The notes under the pieces: model-generated | The model's input: the letters and a program-made list of their open reading frames with translations, nothing else | Database searches by the model: none | Told to the model about the DNA's origin: nothing | NCBI GenBank assembly: GCA_017654935.2 | Contig: CM065686.1 | Coordinates: 22,544,134 to 22,608,133, forward strand | Direction of reading: 5' to 3' | From: Phymorhynchus buccinoides | Taxonomy: Eukaryota > Mollusca > Gastropoda > Neogastropoda > Raphitomidae | DNA: 64,000 bases | Translations under genes and position numbers: made by a program | Part shown: positions 22,784-35,002 of the stretch, in pieces | Layout of the letters: every line of letters begins with the position of its first letter | Numbering within the stretch: the stretch's first letter is position 1

Positions 22784-23615
22784 TGTACTTTAAATGTTGT
22801 ACTACAAACAAACACAAACCTACTAACAATGTTTCTCTTTTGTGATTTTTTTATGAGCAAGCAAGACAGCTTAAAAACAAATTGTATTTTGTCTATTTAA
22901 CTTGATTTTTCTTGATGTGTGGGGAAATTATAAATTATTTGGAAGTTCAGAATGTCTAATGTGTTTTGAAAATGAAAAAAAAATCTGTGATATTAAATTT
23001 ACTGTTGTGAATATTAAATGTTGTAACCATAATATGCTACGCTTTGTTTTGAATGTATGTGTCCACGGAAAGTTATGCAACTTGGTGTGCATGCATGGTC
23101 TTGTCTTTTTCTGTTTCTCTTTTCTGAATTCTCTCTATGGCTTGCACATAGGGAGCGCTTATGCTCTCTTTCTATCTGTCTGTCTCAGTACTCTCTCTCT
23201 CTTTCTTTCTCTTCTTTCTCTCTCAAACACACACAGCACAGTACACTAATTCCCCTCATTCTAGCTCCTTTCAGTTTTCCAGAGAGAGCTATTTGTTTCA
23301 AGTTATTTCCTTTAACAGAGGCAAATATTCTTATCATCTATTTGGGTTAGGGATAGGAAAAGACCTTACAAGTGGTATGCCACCATAAAACAATGTAAGC
23401 CTAATGGATAAAACACTTTAAATTGGTTTATGCTGGTGACGAGTGTTAGCAAAAGGCATGAACTGAAAGGAGCTGAGAAAAGCTACTGTGACATATACAC
23501 ACACACTTGTGGCACACCATATTTTAATGGTAAGTAACTGGATTGTCTGTTATTGAGGAATACTGATTGATACCGATTTGTGAGAAATGATCTAAGGGAA
23601 AGTGCAGGATCTGAA
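22784..23615. other. Intergenic, nothing recognised
   Basis: AT-rich sequence with a CT/TTTC tract (23180-23225). The short frames on the plus strand are rich in Ser, Leu and Phe because of this tract. Confidence 0.5.
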
Positions 23616-24771
23616 AAGTTATGACCAATTAACGTAATAACAATTTGTGATCAATCACATCAAAGGCTTTAGCAAAATCAACAAAGAGAACTCCAGTGTA
23701 TTTCAAATCTTTAATGTTTGTTAACCACTGATCAACCAGATTTGTTAGTGCTGTGTGACAGGGATGATTTGACCGAAATCCAGATTGATTAGGATGAAGT
23801 AAATCGTATTTAGAAATGTGATATGTAATATATTTATTCATGTGCTTTTCGAGAGGTTTAGAAAGAAGAGAAAGTATAAATATTGGTAAAGAATTTGAGG
23901 GGTCTAATTTATTTCCAGATTTAAAAAGTGGTATGACTTTGGCCTGTTTAAGAAGATTAGGTATATGTTTATTATATATATATCTATAAAGGTTTCATGC
24001 CAGAACTCAAAGGCTTGGTCAGGGTCAGTGTACTGATAGACATGGGACAACTGCGATTCTGCTAAATCTCTAAGGCAGGCATCCTTATCGAAATTAGTGA
24101 AAGATCTGTAAGTAATAATTTTATGTCCAGGTTTGGGAATCTTTATATCCTTTTTAAACCAAGTCACACATATAGGTAAATGGTCGCTGCAACCACAGAA
24201 AGGGGGTACATGTTTCAACTATATTTTGTTTTTGACTGACATAAATGTGGTCAATCAATGTTTCAGACGTTGGAATAACACGGGTTGGGGAATCAATTAA
24301 TTGAGTCAAATCAAAATTATTATAACTTTGATGCCATCTAGGATTTTTTGTTAAAAAGTCTATGTTAAAATCACCAAAAAGAATGACTTCATTACCTGTA
24401 AGTGAAACGGCCTCCATCATATCTTGAAAATGTTCAAACCAGTTAACACATTCAGATGGATTCCTATACAGAAATCCAAGCAGTAAAGGTTTGCTCTTTT
24501 TTATACTAAGCTCTATCCAGATAGATTCAACTCCATAGTCTTCAAAAGCAGTAATCTGTTTGTATATTAGAGAAAGACTACAATAAAGTATCAAACCTGT
24601 TTGCAAAGGAGAGATAGGGTCTAGACGAATGTGGTTGTATCCTGGAATAGAAATATCAGAATCAGGTATGTGCTCTGTTAACCTTGATTCGGCACAACAA
24701 AATATATGAAATTGCCTACCAGAATTCAAAATAATAGAGGCAAGCTCATCACGTTTATTATTTAAGTACAT
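23616..24771 (-). mobile_element. LINE ORF2 fragment: endonuclease and start of RT
   Basis: On the minus strand, 24771-24154 encodes an APE-type endonuclease: C-A-E-S-R-L, F-G-D-F-N-I-D, then a T-L-I-D-H-I-Y motif; after a frame break C-S-D-H-L-P-I follows. Then 23841-23629 gives reverse transcriptase motifs: P-N-Q-S-G-F-R and V-D-F-A-K-A-F-D. The catalytic F-x-D-D motif and the rest of the RT are absent. It looks like a CR1/Jockey-group element, broken by frameshifts and cut at its 3' side. Confidence 0.85.
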
Positions 24772-25800
24772 GATTTATATTTCAGTAGCCTAATTCTAAG
24801 ACCATTTTTGGGTGGCCAGTCATACACAGCGGACATTTTATAAAACAAATAAATGCGCTTTCACAAAATTGAAAATGGCCCAAAGTATATCTAGTTGAAT
24901 TACTAGACACATTTTCAATGTAGTTAAATTAGTAACAAACAAAAGCAACAAACAAAAAATTTAAAAACAAAATCCTTCGCAAAGAGAGAGAGAGTGAGTG
25001 AAAGAGAAAACCAAAGAGAGTCTCACAAAGAGAGACATAGACCCACCGAGAGAGAAATAGATACAGAGAGAAACTGAAGCTGAAACAGAGAGATAGAGAG
25101 ATAAACCTATAGACAAAGAGAAAGACTTAGAGAATGAGGCAAAATAGCCTGGTCTTTTGCCACATGAGGTTAAATAGCCACTGCCTACAAGACAATAATA
25201 CACAAGTTTAGAACTAAAACTTCTGTAGATGCGTGCGCATGTGTGTGTGTGCATGCACGCACACGTGCGCGTGTGTACTGTAATGACGTCAAGCGTCAGG
25301 GGTCATCAAAGCTACAAATTAGCCATGTATCGTGATGAAAGCTTCAGCTGGAGATAAGGGAACCTCTGTGCGTGCGTGTGTGTGTGAGAGAGAGAGAGAG
25401 AGAATACTAATACAAATGTATATTCACAGAGAGAGAGAGAGCAATGAGCAGACAGGGTATGGCGGCTTCATCACACACTGTAGACATTTGCCATAAACTG
25501 TAACAGGGAAAACTATATGCAGGCATACTTTCACTTATCGTCTTGGAGAGCTCTAAGGGATGTCAGACACACTTTCAGGTATCTGAAGTTTCGCTTATCC
25601 GTCGTTTCACTTATCCCTCAGGAAGGGCTTTGGCCGAGAAATGAAAATCGCTTTCAGGTATCCAAAGTTTCTCTTAACCGACTTTCAGGTTAGCGTACAC
25701 CCACTGTACTCACAAAAAGTCAAGCAACAAAATTAAATTGGTGTTTAGACAGCCTTTTGAAAATGCATGGGCTAGCTTTTAATGTGAAATAATGCGTTTG
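24772..25800. other. Intergenic, microsatellite-rich
   Basis: GA-rich tract (24980-25135), CA/GT tract (25232-25275) and (GA)n (25385-25442). Short repeats of TTTCAGGTATC-AAGTTTC-CTTA occur at 25570-25700. No gene seen. Confidence 0.55.
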
Positions 25801-25804
25801 GATT

Positions 25805-26137
25805 TTAATGATGGGCGTCAGCAAGTGTGGAGACAGCCTGGAGAGATGTATGGCCTGTGCTGTTGTTGAACATGGCCGTTATGGAGGTGGTAGCCTAATG
25901 GTCTGGGTGGCATTTGGACTGGAGGACCTTACAGACCTCGAGGTCTTCCGGAGGGGCACTGTGAACGCTGTACGCTATTTGAATAACATCTTCAGACCTC
26001 AAGTGACTCTCCTGATGAGGAGGCTTGGTGCCGGATTTGTTTTCATGGATGACAACGCGCCATGTCACAGGGCACATGTCATCAGGAATGAGTTGAACAC
26101 CAACAACATCGCCCATCTTGACTGTTCTCCTTTGAGC
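25805..26137 (+). pseudogene. Tc1/mariner transposase fragment
   Basis: The frame reads V-E-H-G-R-Y-G-G-G-S-L-M-V-W, R-Y-L-N-N-I-F-R-P, and F-M-D-D-N-A-P-C-H-R-A, the signature around the second catalytic Asp of Tc1-like transposases. A preceding V-W-R-Q-P-G-E-M is in another frame, so there is a frameshift. The third catalytic residue and the C-terminus are replaced by dispersed repeat sequence from about 26138. Confidence 0.85.
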
Positions 26138-26530
26138 TCCTCCGAAATCGGAAAGCGTCGGCTGCATGCTGACAGGTGAAAACTGAAAACGAACACATAC
26201 ATACTTTACCCATTATGGCTCTCCAGGTGGGAGCAACCCGAATTTCACAGATGCCTCTGTGACTATAATGTACCTAACCTAACCTAACCTTTTGGCCTGG
26301 GAACGCAGAAGAAGGTGGGAATATAGAGTGAAATCCAAATCCAAATCATCTTTATTATCTCATAACAGAAAATTGCAGCCAGGTGCACACAAGAAAAAAC
26401 AACAATAAACACATTTATCAACAACAAAGAATAATTAACTAATAACACTGCAATATTGTAATTAAGAAACTGGACAAATACGTACAATTATTCCAGTAAA
26501 AGCAGAACGCATTTTTACATTTAAAATACA

Positions 26531-27879
26531 CTAGATAAACCCGTGCTCCGCACGGCAGCATGAAGCATCTGCATTCATAATTGATAGGAACCTGTCTGAG
26601 CGATCGAAGAAAAAGAAGAACTGGTTAGATGTAAATAATGAAGAAAAGAGACAAAAAAATATGTGGTGGTGCCCCCTCCCTTCCGCCCACTCCCCTCTCC
26701 TTTAAAAAAAATGATGAAAATTAAGCCCCCCCCCAAAAAAAAAAGAAAGAAAAAAAGGCAAGTCGAACCCGCGACCATGGACGTGTATAGAAGTCCGTGC
26801 TGCGACCTACTGATTTGCGGACGCGCCACTTCTACCTACCGAGCTATCAAGGCTTCGTCAAACGTCGATGTAAAAATGTCATTATAAGAGGAAGAAGGGA
26901 AAGCAGTCAAGTCGGACACCTGACGCAGCTTCAAAATAATGCCAATTGACGCGCGAGCAACATTTTGCCTTCAAAATCAACTTTCAAAAGCAACATTTTT
27001 TGTTAAATGTTGTGAAAACACACACACACTGTAGTAGACAGCACACACTTAATCATTGCTTGCTCGGTTTCCTGTCAATTCATGAGCGCAGATGCGTTAT
27101 TCTCCGTTATGCACCTTTCAAAACAAATATGGTTAGACCAAGCACAAAACTTCCAGAAGGTAGAGGAACTATTTGTACAAAAGCCCTACTCGCCTCCCTC
27201 TTCTCCTTCCTAGCCCCCCCCCCCCCTACCCCTCTCCCTTCTTCTAACCAAAGCAACCATAGAAGTTTCTAGGTGCAGTGAGTTAGGCCAAGGTTAGGCC
27301 TAGCCTCCGCTTTCTGTTAGCACACGCACGTGTCTAAAAATGAACCGTTTTGAAAATGCAAATGGCTTCAAACAGACCGTCCACCCAAAAATTAGACAGT
27401 TTAACTCACCAGTTTTACGACGGATTTTAGCAATTTGCATCATGATATTGCCTTCGATTGTCAAAGTGGTTCGTTCATTCAAATAACCATTACCACGGAG
27501 AGAAAAATAAATATTAAGTTTACAGATTGCAGTAAAGTTGACGGTCTCTGTATAGCCAACTTGAAATGTGACCTTGCAATCTTCGTGTTTTCCCGAAGGT
27601 AGCTTCAGCCATTTTCGGGCAAAGCAGACGACCCAAATGTTTTATAATATAGATGGCTATTCCACTGCCGTGAAACTGTCTTTCTTCAAAATCACTCCCT
27701 CCGTTAAGCCAATTTTATGTGAAATCCCGGTTTAAATGACGACTTGGCGAATTTCACTTGGAAGAACTGTTAAGCACCTACACGTGCCCCTATATTTCAA
27801 AGTTGAAGGCAAAAATCGCCGCGACTTAGGAGAAAATAGAGATTAAAAATTCTTATCGGCACGCGTATTATAATATAGA
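26531..27879 (-). mobile_element. Non-autonomous Helitron-like element
   Basis: On the minus strand it starts with TC (TCTATATTATAATACGCG) after an A. It ends with a 6-bp-stem hairpin (CCGTGC-GGA-GCACGG), a short spacer and CTAG before a T. These are the Helitron rules: 5' TC, 3' hairpin plus CTRR, insertion between A and T. A second 5'-type end (TCTATATTATAAAAC) lies at 27651. No Rep/helicase is seen. A minus-strand tRNA-like segment lies at about 26757-26857. Confidence 0.6.
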
Positions 27880-27988
27880 TTTTAAATCAAGACATAATCA
27901 AGTGAAAAACGAGGCAAGAATAACGCTTAAAAATGCAGCACTAATAGTACCTCCACCATCTCTACACAGACAATTTAGACAGCAGTAA

Positions 27989-27994
27989 TTTATT
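27989..27994 (-). terminator. AATAAA poly(A) signal of the MYND gene
   Basis: AATAAA on the minus strand, about 180 bases after the TGA at 28171. It is the first such hexamer downstream, and the Helitron-like element lies just beyond it. Confidence 0.6.
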
Positions 27995-28170
27995 GCAGAA
28001 CAAAAGGACTATATATATTGGGTGAATGTATTCGCTCATGGTCCTAGAAAAGTTAATGATATGTCAGTACATGACTTTGTGTATCACTCAGCTCAGCCTT
28101 CTTCTTTCTCCCGTTTACAGATCGGTGCATTATAATTTCTACATCAGCATGAACACCAAAACATCCAAGC

Positions 28171-28365
28171 TCAAAAGCTAAAAGCGGCAGCCCTGCGGGG
28201 ATTGTTGGTGCTGATTGTGTAGACCAGGAACTGTTCGTTGTCGATGCTGATTTTGGGGCGACTGACGCACAGGAACTGCCCCTTGCGCAGGTCCGCGAAC
28301 CTGAGGTTAGGCCACACCGGGCCGGAGCCCTCAAGATTCATGTGGGCTGGGGTGCCTTGTCTGTC
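28171..28365 (-). CDS. MYND gene copy A, terminal exon (module B2)
   Basis: The acceptor is CACTGTTTCAG. It encodes D-R-Q-G-T-P, R-F-A-D-L-R-K-G-Q-F-L-C, then I-D-N-E-Q-F-L-V-Y, and ends A-F-S-F and TGA. It is the second copy of exon 5's module, at about one residue in three identical overall and much more in the R-x-x-x-L-R core. Confidence 0.85.
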   Translation of the reverse strand, partial: DRQGTPAHMNLEGSGPVWPNLRFADLRKGQFLCVSRPKISIDNEQFLVYTISTNNPRRAAAFSF

Positions 28366-31300
28366 CTGAAACAGTGCGTAAAATCGACAAATGAAACAAA
28401 ATACTACGCGTAGTTTTTAACAACAATGATGAACGCAGGGTAAATCTTCGCTTTAACTTTTCTCGTGCCGTGTTTTGGGGTTGTTGTTTTTTAAACATTC
28501 TTGGTCGTCCATTGCATCTCAACCAACAAGAGAGGAGTAACTTTTTTCAAAGTGTGCATGCGTTGCTTCAATGGAAGAAACGGTGACATAAGCTCTAAAA
28601 GCAGACAAACACATGGCAGGGTGCTTGGCAGTGAATGTCTTTGCATTTGGTGGGAGTGTAGAGTGATGTTATGGTGCAAGAAGAGTTGAGATGCATGTTA
28701 GTTACAATGTTTCTTTGTTTGTCCCCCTCACATTGAAAACGGGCTTACAGTCTGAAGCGTCTGTGTGTTTGTTTTCTAATAAAGGGCCTATTTGCGACTG
28801 GATGTTTTGTTTTACTGTAACTCACGGACTACAAGGCACACACCGCGAATTTAACACAAAAATCAGATTTTGTTACTCTATTTTCTTACTATATTATCAG
28901 TCATCATAAGAATTGGAGTATATTAACTTCAAATGATGGCCTTTGCAGTTTTCTGTTTGTATGGCAACATGTTCCATGTTCTCTTTTTTTTTAAAGCGAC
29001 TAAATATGTATATATGGTTCAATTATATAAGAACTGGAGCGCGTTAACTCATTCTTGACAAATTCCCAGTATTGGGGTCTGCAACGAACACCTTTTGCAA
29101 GAGTGAATGCCCTTGGAGGGTGAGGAAAGATGGTGCAGATCTGACCAGACAGGGGGATAACTCGCCAATAACCCCTATTTGATGCCACTAAATGGCTGCC
29201 TTTCACAAGAGTGAATGCCCTTGTCAGTACTGACCAGCAAGAGGAATTACTCTTACTGCCAAGGGCGGTAATAACCCTAGTTGCAGAGGCCTATAGGAAG
29301 GTGGGGAACTTTGTTCCAAGGGACACATTGTGTCAGTGCCCAAAACATGTAGTAAAACTTAAAATTTAAGCATTTTGGTATTTTTCCAGGGCCTGTATTC
29401 ATGTTACTTGTTAGCATGATGCTAACTTAGAAGCTCTTCCAATGTCCTATAGGATTTAATATGACTTTTGGAAGAGCTTCTAAGTTAGCATGATGCTAAG
29501 TCTCATGCTATCTCAACGTGAATACAGGCCCAGGATTGTAGACTACTTTTGTTTTAATATTGGCTCTACTCTGTTTCCCACTTTTGATCTGGGAAAGTAC
29601 TGAAATTGGCATCATATTATAAAAAGGCAAGTGTGTGTCTGCGTGTGTGTGTGTGTGTGTGTCTGAAACACAAAACGGGCCTTATAACTCCGCCGTTTTT
29701 CGACCGAATCGCTTCAAATTTGCTATGAGCCCTGATGGCAACGGCAACCGAGGCGGCCGTGTCATTTGCGCGGATTGGCAAATGCGCGAAACGCGTATCC
29801 ACCGGCCTCTCTATGCCCGTATCGCCGGTATTTCTGGACGGATTGCCTTCGAATTTGGAAGGTAGATGACCGGGGACAGTAACTATCCGTGTGCCAAACT
29901 GGAAGCGAATCGATTTATAAACGCGCGCGATATGCGCCGCTTCACCTTTTCACAAACCGCTGCGTAACCAGACCCGACATTGACTCAAAATTTGGAACGT
30001 GCATGACCAGGGATAGTGACTATCTTGGTGCAAAATTTCAACAGCATCCGTTTATAAACGCGCGTGATAGGACCCGATTTACATTTGCGCCGACCCAAAA
30101 ACGGACGTTAAGTTCAATCAACACTTTATGGTTTGGGGGGGGGGGGGGGTGCGGGGGGGGGGGGAGGGGGGGGTGGGTGCGGGGGGGGGGGGTGGGTAAA
30201 TAAGGGGGGGGGGGGGGGGGGAGGGGGGGGTGCGGGGGGGGGGGGGGGGGGGGGGGGTAGAACGCAATGAGAGAAGAAAGATGGAAGGAGGAGAGAAACA
30301 AAAGTAATAGCGATGGGTGGGGGTGGGGCATCCAAGTAGGGGCGGGGGGGCGGAGGATGTTTGGGAGGGGGTGCAGTGGGGAGTAGAACAAGATGAGATA
30401 AGAAGATAGAAAGAAGGAGAGCCACAAAAGTAATAATATAATATTTTGTGGACCCAGCAAAACCGCTACTCTGCGTTACCGGTACTTGGCATTACCTGTA
30501 CTAGGCATTACCAATACTTGGTATTACCAGTACTAGGCGTTGCGCTAGTAGTGATGAAAATTTTGGGCAAAAGTAAAATTTTATTTTAAAAAAAATGTTT
30601 TTCTCTCTGCATGGCAACAAGCTCCATGTTTCCAAGCCAAAACTACTAAACTGTTCACAATCAAAAATAGAAAAATTGTCTCATTTGTGTCCCAACGAAT
30701 CAGTGTCATGTCGCTTCACACAAAGATCCGAAACAAATGAAAAGGGAGGAAAAGAAAAGAGAAACAGCAGCAGAAGCCATGTGTTTGCTTTTCTCATAGG
30801 AGTCAATCCCGCCTTGGCATAAGGCTGTGTCAGACCAACTGACATAAGCTAGAACACCAAGGCTACATAAAAATGTTGTTACATTCGGCATAGTTATGCG
30901 CAGATTGTCATAAGCCATGGCAAGCTCATAGCATAACATCATCAGTCAAAAATCCTCCGAAGTCGGAGTGTGGCTGCTCACGTGGCGGGGTAATCAAAAC
31001 ATGCAAGTTCTCATCCTTAACTGGTGCATATGAACCTTCATGTTTTTTCGAGTGCTTCGGCCGTTGGGATGATCCCTGGAGTCTTTAAGCCAGGGCACGA
31101 CAACAAGAACATAGGAGTCAATGATGTATTTTCACCCCTACCTTGACAATCCAGTGGCGCATGAAGGCCGGGCCTGACACAGGGGACACCAGTTCTACAA
31201 CTAGCGTCACCCTAACCTCCTCCCCAGTCATGCTGATCTGTTGCGGGGGGAGCATTTTGTAGAAGAGGGTGCCGGGTTCGTTGGGGTAGGTCGTTAAGGA

Positions 31301-34235
31301 TAGGACATCCATGTACTGTGTGACAGTGCATGAAAAAACCCCACACATGTACATAAGTTGATCAGTATATTTTATAGAGCCAAAAAACATCCACAACCCT
31401 AACAGTATCATTTGTGTGTGTGTATGTAGGACACATTTGTTTCAATGTATTCTATCAATGCCATTTAGTTCCGGATAGTTCGCCGCTTGCTCGGTGTTTG
31501 GTAAGAACAAAACGCCACGCAAACTATCGGCAAATGAAGGGTGTTTCTTAGACCATTTTCGCCGATTTGAGCGAGCGCAACGTAACATTAGCCCTTGTGA
31601 AACGGCCCCCCAGGTGTAACTTTAGGCTTATCCTTATCTCCCCAAATTAACAACAAAAGGTGAATGGATATCAGACCCTGACTAAATGTGTTTTATAAAT
31701 GGCATTGGGTGTTAAATTGCCAAGAGGCGACTGTGGCGATGAAAGGATTAAACAACAATAAAATAACAGTAAAATCTGAACTAGAAAAAGACATTTCAAT
31801 TCTGTTTTGTCTGAGTATTTATCAGGAATCTTAGCTCCATCTTCTGAAATCAAATTCTGAATTTATGCAACAGTTCCATTATGTCTGATTTTGTCATGCT
31901 TCATTACCTCTTTCAAATCCCGTTGGTCGATATCCTTAAACCTGTCAATGACTTCCACATCTGGGAACATGGCTGCAGCCTTTTCGCGGGCCCTTCGCCA
32001 GCTGTCCCCAGTGGAGGAGGGAGGAGAGGGATCAGGGGCAGGGGAATGGGAAGGGGAGGCGGCTGCACCTGGGGAAGTAGTGCTGCTGGTTGGGGTCCTG
32101 CACACAATAACAATAATGGGGGGAAATTGGTACTTTCTGTCTATTCTTACTCATTAAAAAAAAAAAAATTTAAATTCCGGTAGACAGAGGTCCTTTACAA
32201 GAACTCAGCATACAAACTCTGGAACTTGCCTTTCTGATGAACAGCCACATAGCAGACGTGAGATTTTTCAGGAAATGTTAAAACCAGCATGGCTGTTCTT
32301 GAGATAAGTGTAAATCCATTGAGAAATTGGAAGGGGGGGGGGGGCTATAGATTGGGACTGGCTGATGGAAGCATGAAGGAAGCAGTCATGCCCCAGTTGC
32401 CACTCCAATCCACAAGCCACTGGCGGCTGGTCTCTGTCTGTGTAGCATGTTCATCCCATTCAGATGAAGCAATCATGCCCCAGTTGCCACTCCAATCCAC
32501 AAGCCAATGTAGCATGTTCATCCCATTCAGAGGAAGCAGTCATGCCCCAGTTGCCACTCCAATCCACAAGCCAGTCTAGCATGTTCATCCCATTCAGATG
32601 AAGCAATCATGCCCCAGTTGCCACTCCAATCCACAAGCCAATGTAGCATGTTCATCCCATTCAGATGAAGCAATCATGCCCCAGTTGCCACTCCAATCCA
32701 CAAGCCAATGTAGCATGTTCATCCCATTCAGATGAAGCAGTCATGCCCCAGTTGCCACTCAAATCCACAAGCCAATCCAGCATGTTCATCCCATTCAGAT
32801 GAAGCAATCATGCCCCAGTTGCCACTCAAATCCACAAGCCAATGTAGCATGTTCATCCCATTCAGATGAAGCAGTCATGCCCCAGTTGCCACTCAAATCC
32901 ACAAGCCAATCCAGCATGTTCATCCCATTCAGATGAAGCAATCATGCCCCAGTTGCCACTCAAATCCACAAGCCAATCCAGCATGTTCATCCCATTCAGA
33001 TGAAGCAATCATGCCCCAGTTGCCACTCAAATCCACAAGCCAATCCAGCATGTTCATCCCATTCAGATGAAGCAATCATGCCCCAGTTGCCACTCAAATC
33101 CACAAGCCAATCTAGCATGTTCATCCCATTCAGATGAAGCAATCATGCCCCAGTTGCCACTCAAATCCACAAGCCAATGTAGCATGTTCATCCCATTCAG
33201 ATGAAGCAATCATGCCCCAGTTGCCACTCAAATCCACAAGCCAATCCAGCATGTTCATCCCATTCAGATGAAGCAATCATGCCCCAGTTGCCACTCCAAT
33301 CCACAAGCCAATCCAGCATGTTCATCCCATTCAGATGAAGCAATCATGCCCCAGTTGCCACTCCAATCCACAAGCCAATCTAGCATGTTCATCCCATTCA
33401 GATGAAGCAATCATGCCCCAGTTGCCACTCATCCACAAGCCAATCCAGCATGTTCATCCCATTCAGATGAAGCAATCATGCCCCAGCTGCCACTCCAATC
33501 CACAAGCCAATGTAGCATGTTCATCCCATTCAGATGAAGCAATCATGCCCCAGTTGCCACTCAAATCCACAAGCCAGTGTAGCATGTTCATCCCATTCAG
33601 ATGAAGCAATCATGCCCCAGTTGCCACTCAAATCCACAAGCCAATCCAGCATGTTCATCCCATTCAGATGAAGCAATCATGCCCCAGCTGCCACTCAAAT
33701 CCACAAGCCAATGTAGCATTGTTCATCCCATTCAGATGAAGCAATCATGCCCCAGTTGCCACTCCAATCCACAAGCCAGTGTAGCATGTTCATCCCATTC
33801 AGATGAAGCAATCATTCCCCAGTTGCCACTCAAATCCACAAGCCAGTGTAGCATGTTCATCCCATTCAGATGAAGCAATCATGCCCCAGTTGCCACTCCA
33901 ATCCACAAGCCAATGTAGCATGTTCATCCCATTCAGATGAAGCCCACTTCCAACAGCCACTTCATTATAATTTCTTGGATCAGGATCAGGATGTTTTTTA
34001 GGACAACCAGGGGTCTACACTGGTCCTCGGGGAACATTTCAGGAAATTTCACTTTCATCTGGTCTCATGTCTGACATATAGACCTTCCCAACGTTCGTTT
34101 CAGACCAGAACTTTTTCCACCGGGGACCCCTTTCCGCCCGAAGAGCACACTTTATAATTACTTTTTTTTAGCACTCCCAGTTCTATAAAATGGGAGTACA
34201 TTGTAACTGGAACGAGGGCCTGTGCATTTCCATGA

Positions 34236-34269
<34 letters not shown>

Positions 34270-34971
34270 CGTCAAGTCAAGTCAAGTCAAAGTCAAAATT
34301 ATCTTTACTGACGATAAAGGAATAAGCTAAACAAAGCTTTTTTTCATCCTGTCGTCATAAATAAATGAGAAACACAACTGAAGCAAACAATTAAATAAAA
34401 AACCAAAACTGCAAAGAAAAATCAATGTGCAATGAAAAATATGGAAAAATACCCATGTTCCGCAAAAACACAATACGATAATCATGTACAAAATACTAGG
34501 GCTGTGTGTGTGTGTGCGTGTGTGTGCACGCGCATGTCTGTATGTGACGAAAAATATATTCCACTTCATTGTGCCTGTACTACTATACTGGTTTCAACAC
34601 AACTTGTCCTGATGTTCTGGCATGTCAGTTCACTTAACAGCAAGCCATTTAAATGTGCTCCCAGTTGATCTGATTTTTTTTTATATAACAAAGAATATAT
34701 TGTCACATATACGGAACCAACCACAATGAAACTTTGCAGAATTGTTCCTGTACTGATAACCCAAGGAAAATGTCTGTAATGTCAGTTTGCCCGAAATGTA
34801 ATGGCAATAAAAATGTACTCCCAGCACATCTGCTCAAGTGTTACTTTAGGTGGTGTAGAGTGGCACAGTGGTAGCGCGTTCGCTTCGTGTCAAGTAAACC
34901 CGAGATCGAACCTGGGTACAGGGGATTTTTTCCTCTCACTTTGCACTAGGCCTTACTGGTCTGAACGTGGA

Positions 34972-35002
<31 letters not shown>

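Noticed and set aside
30038..30460. Proline-rich frames on the minus strand
   Set aside because: Reverse translation of the poly-G tract.
32378..33945. Possible CRISPR array
   Set aside because: Units are directly joined 67-bp repeats with no unique spacers, in an animal intron; it is a minisatellite.
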